From contig NZ_QMFA01000019.1 in NCBI RefSeq assembly GCF_003285005.1, forward strand, positions 1 through 64,000: DNA of 64,000 bases. The letters are read 5' to 3'. Source of the stretch: Paenibacillus sp. YN15 (lineage in GTDB: Bacteria; Bacillota; Bacilli; Paenibacillales; NBRC-103111). How positions within the stretch are numbered: the stretch's first letter is position 1; each line of letters starts with the position of its first letter. Under the pieces are notes generated by a model. That model saw only the letters and a program-made list of their open reading frames with translations. It did not search any database and was not told where the DNA came from. Made by a program: the position numbers and the translations under genes. This document shows, one piece after another, positions 45,209 through 53,655 of this stretch.

Positions 45209-45255
45209 ATGGAATCGCCGCTATGCTGCAGCAATAAAGCAGGCGGCGATTCCAT
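45209..45255. other. Perfect 13-bp inverted repeat between chemoreceptor and regulator genes
   Basis: ATGGAATCGCCGC and its exact complement flank 21 bases. No T-tract follows, so terminator function is doubtful. The right arm ends 25 bases before the regulator's start codon, a good place for an operator of an autoregulated gene. Confidence 0.6.
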
Positions 45256-45279
45256 TCACATCCGGGGAGGAAAGCGGTG

Positions 45280-46854
45280 ATGGCTCAAATCACGTTTGGG
45301 GAGTGCCTCAGCCTGTTGCTATCCGCTCTGGACATGAGCGCCAACAGGCTGTCGCGGGCAATTAATGTGGACGGCTCCCTAATCAGCAGATGGATTCGGG
45401 GGGAGAGGGTTCCATCCTACCGCTCCAATTATATTGATGATATGGCCAGCTACCTGGCGCAAAATGTTCTCCATTCCCTGCAAATCCAGCAAATAGACAG
45501 GCTGTGCATCAAGACGTTCGGTGAAATCAGACAAGAGGACAGTACGAGGGACAAAATCAGGAGGCTGCTGCTGGAGGCTCAAGGGTACTCGTTGGAGGCC
45601 AGAAAACAGATGGAAAAGAAGAAGTCCGTCTTCCGCAAACAAGCGGTGGTTCCCTTTACTTCACTTTCGTCGGATAACAAGATTATTTCGGGACAGCGCC
45701 AAATATCGGCTCTCGCCCTGTCCATGCTGGAAGCGGCCTCCAGCCGCAGTGCAAAACGAACAGATACTATCCGGTTTTCTCTGCTCCATACCGCAGAGCT
45801 GTTTCCGATGCACGCGGATTGGGCTAGGCTGGGCGATATGCTTACGTCGGCTATTCGCAATGGCTGGAGTGTAATCTGTCTTATGCATATGGACCGGAAT
45901 ATGGAACGGCTGGTTCGTCTGACCGACTTCGCTTCCCGGCTGATCCAGACAGGACACTTCACTCCTTACCTGCTGCAAGGCAGTGACGCGGCAAGTATGG
46001 GCCGGGAGCTGCTGATCGTTCCGGGAGAAGGCGCCTTATCCTGCCTGGCAACCAGCGCCTCCGGGGGAATCGACCGTGCCTTCTTCATGAAGGACCCGGT
46101 GGCTGTCGAGGTTTTCAGTGACTATTTCCTCACCATTCAAACAACAGCGGCACGGGCCGGAATAGATTATTATGCTGAATCCCTGCGCAGGGATTATGCA
46201 CGGGGGCTATTGGCGAGTGAGCAGGCGGCAGGAAAGCGGCTGTATATTGCCAGTTTATTCAGTACGCTTACACTTCCCGATTTATTGTTCGAAAAGCTTT
46301 GCGCCGCCAATGTCCCCGCTGAGCATCAGCAGTCCGTCATGGCCAATCACCGTGAACAGGTCCAGGCCTTCAGGAGCAATTTGCCTCACTTCGAGCACCG
46401 GGAAATATATAGCCTGAAGGCAATCGAGGAGTGGATGCATGGACGCAAGTATGCCTTTTGGAACGAATGGGGGATGCAGATGATTCGCCTGGAAACTGCC
46501 GATCTGATCCAGCATCTTCAATATGTGATTCACCTGCTCACGGCGTATGAACACTTCCATATTGCTTTGGAGCACCGGACAGAGAGCCCGTCCAACCACC
46601 ATTACTATTTTATGATGAAGGAATATCAGGCAATTGTGCTCAGCTCCCGCCAGGAGCAGCAGGCTCCGGAGATTCGCGGAATCATACGGGAGCCGATGCT
46701 TGTCCGCGCCTTCGAGCAGTATTTTGCAGATCAATGGGAAAGCATTGCTCCGGTAAATCGGGATAAACAAAGCATCCTGCATTATCTGCGCAGCAAGCTT
46801 CGGGTGCTGGAGCAAGAGCACCGCCCCCCTATTCGCGGTAATTCTCTACAATAA
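45280..46854 (+). CDS. XRE-type helix-turn-helix protein with large uncharacterised C-terminal region
   Basis: A 524-residue protein. Residues 5-45 form an XRE/Cro-like HTH (ANRLSRAINVDGSLISRWIR), followed by a helical linker. The C-terminal region of about 370 residues has no family I recognise; it has alternating helices and strands and a central SVICLMHMDRNMERLVRL segment that may form a ligand-sensing or dimerisation domain. No membrane segment is seen. A GTG three bases earlier (45277) is possible; GGGGAGG fits either. It follows the chemoreceptor in the same direction and may regulate it. Confidence 0.7.
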   Translation: MAQITFGECLSLLLSALDMSANRLSRAINVDGSLISRWIRGERVPSYRSNYIDDMASYLAQNVLHSLQIQQIDRLCIKTFGEIRQEDSTRDKIRRLLLEAQGYSLEARKQMEKKKSVFRKQAVVPFTSLSSDNKIISGQRQISALALSMLEAASSRSAKRTDTIRFSLLHTAELFPMHADWARLGDMLTSAIRNGWSVICLMHMDRNMERLVRLTDFASRLIQTGHFTPYLLQGSDAASMGRELLIVPGEGALSCLATSASGGIDRAFFMKDPVAVEVFSDYFLTIQTTAARAGIDYYAESLRRDYARGLLASEQAAGKRLYIASLFSTLTLPDLLFEKLCAANVPAEHQQSVMANHREQVQAFRSNLPHFEHREIYSLKAIEEWMHGRKYAFWNEWGMQMIRLETADLIQHLQYVIHLLTAYEHFHIALEHRTESPSNHHYYFMMKEYQAIVLSSRQEQQAPEIRGIIREPMLVRAFEQYFADQWESIAPVNRDKQSILHYLRSKLRVLEQEHRPPIRGNSLQ

Positions 46855-47001
46855 TATTCAGCTTGCCGGCCCCCGAGGTGTTACCCCCGTGACTGCATCC
46901 TCTTTCATGCCATGCCGCTCGCCCTGTCTGTGACAGGGGCTTTTGTCGATACGTTTCCACCGGCTAGAAAATGCGTGCCTCTGGGCACGCCGCACAAGCA
47001 A

Positions 47002-47044
47002 AAACAGCCTGCCCCGGCGGCTTCCCGTCAGGTACAGGCTGTTT
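47002..47044 (-). terminator. Terminator after the deacetylase gene
   Basis: Ten-base-pair perfect stem AAACAGCCTG/CAGGCTGTTT with a 23-base GC-rich loop, followed by TTTTTG on the minus strand. It ends the YetA-like, DUF1961, deacetylase transcript. Confidence 0.85.
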
Positions 47045-47056
47045 GGCATAAATCCG

Positions 47057-47863
47057 TTAGAACCGGACGGTGGCGCCGCCCGGGATTTCCCGGATTTCTC
47101 CGTCAACGCTAAGCCATACGGAGGCGGCGCCCGGGTTCTCCACAAATTCCATCCCCGCGGAGAAGCGGAGGCGCTGGTAGGCTTTCATGTAATCCACAAT
47201 CTCTATATTGGTAGCATACCAGGTGTCGTCCCGGCCGCCGGCGAATTCACAGAACTCCTCAATGATTTCCCAGTTGTTGTCATTGTCGAACTCGTAGCTG
47301 TGGCCCCAGACATACATCAGGTAGAGATATTGCTTTTTGTGCAGGGAAACAAAGGTTTCGCCATGCTTCATCAGATTGTCCTTATGGTGGCAGGTGGCTT
47401 TCCACTCCAGCCAGTCATGGGGCAGGCCGAAGCCGCCATGGGTGGTTTCCACCACCCGGGAATATTCAATGCCCAGCTGCGGCAGCAATTCCTTGATCTG
47501 CGGGTTGTAGGAGCCGTTGGGATAGGACATGCCACGGATGGTGTATCCGAAGATACGCTCCAGGTTCTTCCGGTCCTCCATCACCTCATGGACCAGCATC
47601 TCCTTGGGGCAGCGGGCAATGGTGGGGTGGGTCAGGGTATGGGCCGAAACCTCATGCCCCTTGTACAGCTCCACGCATTCCGCTTCCTCCAGACGGTCAT
47701 ACTCCTTATTGCCGAAGAAGCCGGAATTGATATGGAAGGTCCCTTTGATGCCGTTGCGGTTAAAAATCTCCACCAGCCGTTTGTCGGCTTTGCGGCCGTC
47801 GTCATAGCTCATGGTCAGGGCCTTGAATTTGCCCTGGGGGTACGTAACATAAATCTTGGCCAT
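47057..47863 (-). CDS. Cytosolic NodB-type polysaccharide deacetylase
   Basis: A 268-residue protein of carbohydrate esterase 4 type. Metal-binding motif 1 is SYDDG (about 19-23), motif 2 is SAHTLTHP, and motif 3 lies around GMSYPNGSY. There is no signal peptide or membrane segment, unlike most peptidoglycan deacetylases. Lying in one operon with pectin-derived oligosaccharide enzymes, it may remove O-acetyl groups from imported rhamnogalacturonan fragments, a role esterases YesT/YesY play in B. subtilis; this is inference. GGAGG lies 12 bases before ATG. Confidence 0.82.
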   Translation of the reverse strand: MAKIYVTYPQGKFKALTMSYDDGRKADKRLVEIFNRNGIKGTFHINSGFFGNKEYDRLEEAECVELYKGHEVSAHTLTHPTIARCPKEMLVHEVMEDRKNLERIFGYTIRGMSYPNGSYNPQIKELLPQLGIEYSRVVETTHGGFGLPHDWLEWKATCHHKDNLMKHGETFVSLHKKQYLYLMYVWGHSYEFDNDNNWEIIEEFCEFAGGRDDTWYATNIEIVDYMKAYQRLRFSAGMEFVENPGAASVWLSVDGEIREIPGGATVRF

Positions 47864-47884
47864 CTGTTGTAAAAGCCTCCTTGT

Positions 47885-48583
47885 TTATCGCTTGGCATAT
47901 ACCTGCATATTGGCATATTCCGCCAGGAGCGGCGCCATCTGGCGGAAGCCGATCCGGCCTCCGGCCAGCAGCGGCCCGTAGGCCGCGCCGTCATCCCGCC
48001 ATGAAAAAACCGGCAGCTCATTGATATAGAAGGAGACGGAGCCTCCCTGCTTCACAGCCAGCATCCGGTAAGGCTCCACAACATCCTCCACTCCGGGGAT
48101 GGGGTCCGCTCCCTGGGCCACCAGATGGAAGCCGTAGCTTTTGCGGAGGTTGCAGGTGTGGAACTGCCGCTCCTCCGGCCATTTCCGCCGGAAGTAGGAA
48201 ATGTGGAAAGCATCCATCTCCCCGTGATGGTACTGGTCGTAAATCCCTGTCCGCGGGGCCAGGGCGGGATCGAACAAATCCTTGCCCGCGGCGCCTCTGG
48301 CTGCCAGGAACAAGATAGCCAGCCCCGGCTCGCGGAGGGGCCTGAACTCCCAGGACACCGCCATATCCCCAGGGAACTCCTCCGGGCACCAGAACACAAA
48401 ATTGGCCGCCTGGCCCGCCTCCGGGTCCATGCCGTTCTCCAGCCGCATCCGGCCCTCCGGGAAGGAGACCAGCCCCTGTCCCTCCATCCGGAAGCCGTTC
48501 ACATGGGACGCCTCAGCCAGCGGATTATGATAGATCCTCTCCCAGCCGGAGGGAATCAGCCGGCCCGCTTCATTCCCGCTCAT
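47885..48583 (-). CDS. DUF1961 (YesU-like) family protein
   Basis: A 232-residue cytosolic jelly-roll (concanavalin-like) protein of the DUF1961 family, to which B. subtilis YesU of the rhamnogalacturonan locus belongs. Recognisable segments are ANFVFWCPEEFPGDMAVSWEF, GIYDQYHHGEMDAFHISYFRR and HLVAQGADPIPG. Enzymatic function is not established; binding or hydrolysis of uronic-acid oligosaccharides has been suggested by context only. It follows the YetA-like gene by 11 bases and precedes the deacetylase by 21. Confidence 0.83.
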   Translation of the reverse strand: MSGNEAGRLIPSGWERIYHNPLAEASHVNGFRMEGQGLVSFPEGRMRLENGMDPEAGQAANFVFWCPEEFPGDMAVSWEFRPLREPGLAILFLAARGAAGKDLFDPALAPRTGIYDQYHHGEMDAFHISYFRRKWPEERQFHTCNLRKSYGFHLVAQGADPIPGVEDVVEPYRMLAVKQGGSVSFYINELPVFSWRDDGAAYGPLLAGGRIGFRQMAPLLAEYANMQVYAKR

Positions 48584-48594
48584 CTCCTATCACC

Positions 48595-51186
48595 TCACTT
48601 TTGTTTGCTGCCCAACGGCGGAAGCCATTCACTGATCAATTCCAGACTCAGGATAGTATTCAGCGACCATTGGCTGGCTTCATTGGTATTCATCCAGTCG
48701 ATTTCCTTGATCCCGTCCATATACACCACATCCTCCGACTGCTCCTGAAGATCCGCCGCGCCGAAGGGATTGCCGTGGAGGATATTCCAGCAGCGCTCGG
48801 CGGTTACCGTATGCTGCTTGTAATACGCGCCGTAGGCGGCAATGGCCACACTCAGCACCGGATGCTCAAAATGCTTGTGGGAGATTTCCCCATGGGACAA
48901 AAGATCCTTCTCCTCCTGCGGCGCATTGTAATAGATGCCGTATTCGGCCATCATCTCGTTCCACTCCGGGTCCTCCAGCATCTCCGCCAGCTCGAACCAT
49001 ACCTGGGGGCCGCCCATGCAGATGGACAGATGCCGTCCCCGGTTGTCGTCGCCCATGGAGGACAAGATCCCCGTTTTCGGATCGTAGCCGTAGGCCGGGC
49101 CGGAGATCAGCCGGTAATTGGCCTTTTTGATGCAATCGATGCCTGTTCTGATCTTATCCCGGTAGAAGGTATCCTCAAAGCGCTCCCAGCGGGTCATCCA
49201 GTTGGAGCTGAAGGCCGCCCAGTCGGGACCTACCCGGATATGGGTGGGATGCTCGTCCTTGGGATGATACGCCCGCAGCGGGTCAAGGGTGACAGTGGCG
49301 TAATCGGCGTCCTTCACCAGCTCCATACAATCGCCGATCCGCTCATCCGCCGTCAGGTAATAATAGTAGCGGTGCAAGCCGGCCATGGCGATGCGGGGCT
49401 CCTTGCAGCCGCAGCCCCAATGGACCACATTGTGCCGGGAGCCCAGTCCGGCGTATTCGCCGATGTGGTACATATCCACCTCACTGGTATGGCGGGTCAT
49501 GGCCTCCGCCATCCGGAAGATATCCGCCCGGCCGGAGCGGAGGAACATGGTCCACAGCCACATGTTGGGGACCAGCTCCGAATTCTGCCAGGCGCAGCCG
49601 CCCAGATCATAGTTCCAGACATGGCGGGTTGCGTCATAGCTGTGCATAAAATCGCCGTAATCCCAGAAGCCGAACCACTTGCGCTGCTCCACCTCCCGCT
49701 GGTAAAAGGCGATGATGCCGTCCAGCCGGTCCTCCAAATAAGCCTTCTCCGGGGTGCTGCGGTCCGGCAGGCTCCACAGGCCGAAGGCCCGGGTGTCGTG
49801 GTAATATTCCGGCGTACATACCAGAAGCTCCGGCATATCCGCTGCCTCCGCCAGCTGCCCGAAGGTATCGGAACCGGGGGTGGCGCCAAGGCACCAGACA
49901 GTCAGCTCATGGGTGTTGCCAACGCCGTAAGGCGTAGCCCTAAGCTCATCGGCTCCCTCATAGGAGGAGAGCACATGGGTTTCCGTATCGTAATGCCGCA
50001 TATCCATGGCTTCCGCGTCCGGTGACCAGAACCAGACGGTGAAGCGGGCCTGCTCCCCGGCCATTCCCGTAATTTCCATACCGGAGGGATATTTCCTCCA
50101 GAAATCCTTCAGCCCAACGGCGATCCCGCCGGATACTCCGCCTGCGTAGCCTACGCCGCCTGCCCGGCGGCCTTCCGCCCCTTTTACCCAGGAGCAGCCT
50201 TCCTTGGTGCGCTTCCGGACGGTGAAATGCTCGGAGGAATCCTGCAGGATTTTGAAGCTGTCCCAAGTGGCGGCATCCTTCAGGAGGCCCAGGTAATAGG
50301 CATCCTCTTCCTCATCGAAGGAAAGGGCCTTGCCCTCCAACTGATCCTCATACTTCTCCAGATACTCGCCTTTGGTCCGCCGGTTGTACATGGACTTGGG
50401 CGAATCCTTGAACAGCCCCTGATCCCCCGCAAACCGGATATGGCGGTTATAATGCGGCCCCGACAGGGGCACCTCAAAGGAAATCCCCAGCCCTTTGATA
50501 AAATCGGTATGGGGGTTTCCGTCATAATAGAAGGTATGCACCAGCCGGATGGATTCCTGGCCCGCATAGAAATAAAGCCGCAGCGTAAACGGCAGCCACT
50601 CCCGCGCGCCGGACTTGGCCCGGTACCGGCCCTCCAGCCGGATCACCGCTCGCACCGGACCCGCGGCTTCCACGGTGGCCTGACGGATCATGCCCTCAAA
50701 TGGCTCCTGTCGGTACGCCTGCATCCCCGAAACACGGTCATGCACTTCCGTCAGCGCCACCAAAGCTCCGCCAGCGCAGATTTCCGTTCCGCCGCGTTCA
50801 ATCCCCTCGATAATCCGGCTGCCTTGTTTGGCCACAGCCCAACGGATTGCCCCGGAGGAAACCATAATCCGTTCTGCGGATTCTTCAACCGTTACGCGGG
50901 AAGCAGGAGCCGCCCCTTCCCCTTTGCCCAGCACAAAACCCCCGCTTTCCCAAGCGGGGACAACCGCCGCGTGGGCGGACCATTTGATACTTCCGTCAGG
51001 CCAATACGCCGTTGGCCAACTGTCCATGGGGTATTGGCGAGCGCCGTCGGCGCTTGAGAGGCACAGGCTCTCCTTGCGGTTAAGCTCGCCTTTCTTCCAG
51101 GGAATCCCCCAGGTAATGCCGGCGTCTCTCGACGGGTTCTTGAGCCAGCGCAATTGGACCGGTGTAAGTGAAGACAACAAGACCAT
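48595..51186 (-). CDS. YetA/PcRGLX-like exo-rhamnogalacturonan lyase family protein
   Basis: An 863-residue protein close in length and order to B. subtilis YetA and to the fungal exo-rhamnogalacturonan lyase PcRGLX (PL26). It has an N-terminal beta domain (VQLRWLKNPSRDAGITWGIPW), a central beta-rich domain with LRLYFYAGQESIRLVHTFYYD, and a C-terminal alpha/alpha barrel (MWLWTMFLRSGRADIFRMAEAM, RHNVVHWGCGCKEPRIA). There is no signal peptide. The start is ambiguous: AAAGGAG directly abuts ATG 51186, and TTG codons 3 and 4 are better spaced. A good sigma-A-type promoter precedes it. Confidence 0.85.
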   Translation of the reverse strand: MVLLSSLTPVQLRWLKNPSRDAGITWGIPWKKGELNRKESLCLSSADGARQYPMDSWPTAYWPDGSIKWSAHAAVVPAWESGGFVLGKGEGAAPASRVTVEESAERIMVSSGAIRWAVAKQGSRIIEGIERGGTEICAGGALVALTEVHDRVSGMQAYRQEPFEGMIRQATVEAAGPVRAVIRLEGRYRAKSGAREWLPFTLRLYFYAGQESIRLVHTFYYDGNPHTDFIKGLGISFEVPLSGPHYNRHIRFAGDQGLFKDSPKSMYNRRTKGEYLEKYEDQLEGKALSFDEEEDAYYLGLLKDAATWDSFKILQDSSEHFTVRKRTKEGCSWVKGAEGRRAGGVGYAGGVSGGIAVGLKDFWRKYPSGMEITGMAGEQARFTVWFWSPDAEAMDMRHYDTETHVLSSYEGADELRATPYGVGNTHELTVWCLGATPGSDTFGQLAEAADMPELLVCTPEYYHDTRAFGLWSLPDRSTPEKAYLEDRLDGIIAFYQREVEQRKWFGFWDYGDFMHSYDATRHVWNYDLGGCAWQNSELVPNMWLWTMFLRSGRADIFRMAEAMTRHTSEVDMYHIGEYAGLGSRHNVVHWGCGCKEPRIAMAGLHRYYYYLTADERIGDCMELVKDADYATVTLDPLRAYHPKDEHPTHIRVGPDWAAFSSNWMTRWERFEDTFYRDKIRTGIDCIKKANYRLISGPAYGYDPKTGILSSMGDDNRGRHLSICMGGPQVWFELAEMLEDPEWNEMMAEYGIYYNAPQEEKDLLSHGEISHKHFEHPVLSVAIAAYGAYYKQHTVTAERCWNILHGNPFGAADLQEQSEDVVYMDGIKEIDWMNTNEASQWSLNTILSLELISEWLPPLGSKQK

Positions 51187-51219
51187 CTCCTTTGTTCGTC
51201 TTTCGAAAGCTGCACCCCC

Positions 51220-51248
51220 ATTCTAGGCCGCTTCCCCCTTGATGACAA
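51220..51248 (-). promoter_or_regulatory. Promoter of the YetA-like/DUF1961/deacetylase operon
   Basis: On the minus strand: TTGTCA, a 17-base spacer, then TAGAAT; both hexamers match consensus at five of six positions. Upstream at 51274-51286 lies a GTGCTATTGCAGG motif similar to those near 42881-42910. Confidence 0.78.
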
Positions 51249-51306
51249 TGAGACTTTCTTGTCCGTCCGCTTCCCTGCAATAGCACATTTTCACCTGTTT
51301 TGGACT

Positions 51307-53652
51307 TTATTGCAGCCCCTTCTCCCGGCTTAATTCCCGGTACCGGGTGGGCGTCATGCCTTCCAGCTTCTTGAAAATCCGGTTGAAGTAGCTGTGCTGG
51401 TAACCCACCCGCTCCGCCACATCGTTAATCAGCAGATCCGTATCCCGCAGCAGCTCTCTGGCCTTCTCCATCCGGATTTCTGTCAGGTAGTCGATGAAAT
51501 TCTTGCCGGTAACCTGCTTGAAGGATTTGCTCAGGAAGAAGGGATTGGTGCCCGTATGCTCCGCGCAATTGTCCAGGGAAATATCATTCATGTAGTTTTG
51601 CTGGAGGTACAGCATGGCCTGCTCAATAATCCGCTTCACCTGGGCGTCTGTCCGCTGCATCAGCTCCCGCAAATAAGGGGCGACGATTTTGTCCTGGAAC
51701 CATTCCAGGATCAGCTTGGTTTCCCGGATCTGGGACAGGGATTCATACATATTGATCCCCTTGAACAGGCGGTTGGGATTGATGCCCGACACCATCACCG
51801 CATGCTGGATGCTGCCCAACAGGTGAAGCATACCCTGCTGCACATCGATTTCCTTGGCTCCGTTGGAGGAGAGCGACACCAGGAAATCCTCCAGCAGCTT
51901 ATAGGTATCCGATTCCTGGCCGGTGCGCATGGCCTGGATCAGCTCCCGCTCCAGAGAGAAGGGATACTGCAGCTCCGCCTCCTCCGGCACATGGGGCTGG
52001 GTTTCCATATCGAGAATCTGATTCTCGTTGGAAAAATTGCGGAAGGCGGCAGCCTGTCTGGCCGTTTCAAAAGAACCGGGAATTTCGGAAATTTTGCTTA
52101 CCGGCCGGCTGATGGCCAAAGTCACATTCATCTTCAGCATCTGGTTGACGGCCTGGGTCAGCTCCTCCGCGAAGGCCTGAAGCTCGCCGGCATAGGTTTC
52201 GTCATTGGGCACGATAACAAGCAAACCGGCGGTTAAGTCATGAAAGTTAATGGAATTATGCTGTTCAAAATGGAGATCGGCCAATTCGCTGATAATGTTC
52301 ACCGCGGCGAAGGTAACCAGCCCTTCGTCGCCGTATTTGAATTTCCCCTCATGGCTGGTGATGCCGGTCAACTGCACATACATCACAATAAACACCCGGT
52401 CCCGGACTTCCCACTTGAAGCTCTCCATCCGGTTCAGCAGATCCTCCTCCGAATAGGCATAGAGGTAACCCTGCATCAGCTGGTGCAGGAAGCTCTCCTT
52501 AACATGGGGAAGCTGCTCGGCCAGTCTGCTTTGCAGCTCATGGCTTTGCTCATACAGGCTGTTCCAGCGCTGCTCGATCAAGGCGAATTCATCCTCTTTG
52601 CCTCCCGCCGGCGCCTGGCCGCCCAGGAGCTGCTGGACCAGCCGGTTCACCGGGGAATAGATGCGCCGCGAAGCCACCCACGACAGCAGCACCGCCAGCA
52701 GCAGCGCACAGAAGCTGATAATCAGGATCAGCTTGGAAATAAACACCACCGGCGAGGTAATGCTGGAGATGGGCGACGCCGACACATAAGTCCAGTTGGA
52801 GGCAATCCGGGAAAAGGTGCCGTACGATACCGTATAGGTAATGCCCTTCCACTCGAAGAAAAACGCTCTGCTGTCCGGATGCTCCTCAATTTTGTCCCGC
52901 AATGCGGTGACAAAGGATGAATCCAGCGCCCCTCCTCTTGCCGAGGCATATACATCTCCGGAATCCTGAAGCAGGAAGCTTTCCCCTTCATTATAGGGCA
53001 GCATGGTTTTGAGCATATCGGATACCTTCTGGGAATCCAGCCGGACCAGCAAGGTGCCGAAGGGGTCGAAGCTTCCCCCGGGAATTTGGTGAACCAGGGT
53101 AATATCCTTCTCATTGGGTCTGGCAGGGTCGAAGGCCCATTGGGTCCAGTAGGTAATCCGGTTGGGCTGGATCAGCTGCTTGTAGATTTCGGAAACGGCA
53201 GGGCTGCGGATGACGGAATATTCCGGGTCAAACATCACCTCAGGGGTTTCCTGCAGATACAGCTCCACCCGCTTGGTCATGGTATTGGAGCCCTGCATCA
53301 CCAGCAGCGTTTTGGAAATATCCTTGGCCCGTTCGAAGTCGGTGTTAAAATCCACATCCAGCAGACTGTAATCAAACTTGTTGTCAAAGGCCCAATGGGA
53401 CAGCATCAGCTCCAGATTGGTGAGCTGCTCGTCAATATTGCGGGCTCGCTGCTCAATTTGCACATTATGAAGATTAAGCAGCTCGGATTCCAGCCGCCCT
53501 CCTCCCATCCAGTACACCAGCGCGCCGATAATGAAGCCCGGAATACTGGACACCAGGAGAATCATGGCCAAACTTTTATTATAATGGGGCCGCTTGTTCC
53601 GGCCGAGCCGCTCCAGAATAGGCTTGCCAATCCGTTCCACAATACGATTCAT
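51307..53652 (-). CDS. YesS-like membrane-bound AraC-family regulator
   Basis: A 781-residue one-component regulator. An N-terminal membrane segment (about 28-50), an extracellular Cache-like sensor (50-300) and a second membrane segment (about 307-330) are followed by a HAMP-like and a degenerate cyclase-like cytoplasmic region. The C-terminal AraC HTH pair (about 680-775) ends with the signature NDVAERVGYQHSYFNRIFKK. This is the architecture of B. subtilis YesS, which activates rhamnogalacturonan genes. It begins three bases after the upstream binding-protein gene and lies between transporter and enzyme genes, so it probably controls this locus. Confidence 0.9.
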   Translation of the reverse strand: MNRIVERIGKPILERLGRNKRPHYNKSLAMILLVSSIPGFIIGALVYWMGGGRLESELLNLHNVQIEQRARNIDEQLTNLELMLSHWAFDNKFDYSLLDVDFNTDFERAKDISKTLLVMQGSNTMTKRVELYLQETPEVMFDPEYSVIRSPAVSEIYKQLIQPNRITYWTQWAFDPARPNEKDITLVHQIPGGSFDPFGTLLVRLDSQKVSDMLKTMLPYNEGESFLLQDSGDVYASARGGALDSSFVTALRDKIEEHPDSRAFFFEWKGITYTVSYGTFSRIASNWTYVSASPISSITSPVVFISKLILIISFCALLLAVLLSWVASRRIYSPVNRLVQQLLGGQAPAGGKEDEFALIEQRWNSLYEQSHELQSRLAEQLPHVKESFLHQLMQGYLYAYSEEDLLNRMESFKWEVRDRVFIVMYVQLTGITSHEGKFKYGDEGLVTFAAVNIISELADLHFEQHNSINFHDLTAGLLVIVPNDETYAGELQAFAEELTQAVNQMLKMNVTLAISRPVSKISEIPGSFETARQAAAFRNFSNENQILDMETQPHVPEEAELQYPFSLERELIQAMRTGQESDTYKLLEDFLVSLSSNGAKEIDVQQGMLHLLGSIQHAVMVSGINPNRLFKGINMYESLSQIRETKLILEWFQDKIVAPYLRELMQRTDAQVKRIIEQAMLYLQQNYMNDISLDNCAEHTGTNPFFLSKSFKQVTGKNFIDYLTEIRMEKARELLRDTDLLINDVAERVGYQHSYFNRIFKKLEGMTPTRYRELSREKGLQ

Positions 53653-53655
53653 CGC

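Noticed and set aside
46858-47145. Small ORFs on both strands between the XRE-type regulator and the deacetylase
   Set aside because: They overlap the deacetylase 3' end and its terminator, and lack ribosome-binding sites and family features.
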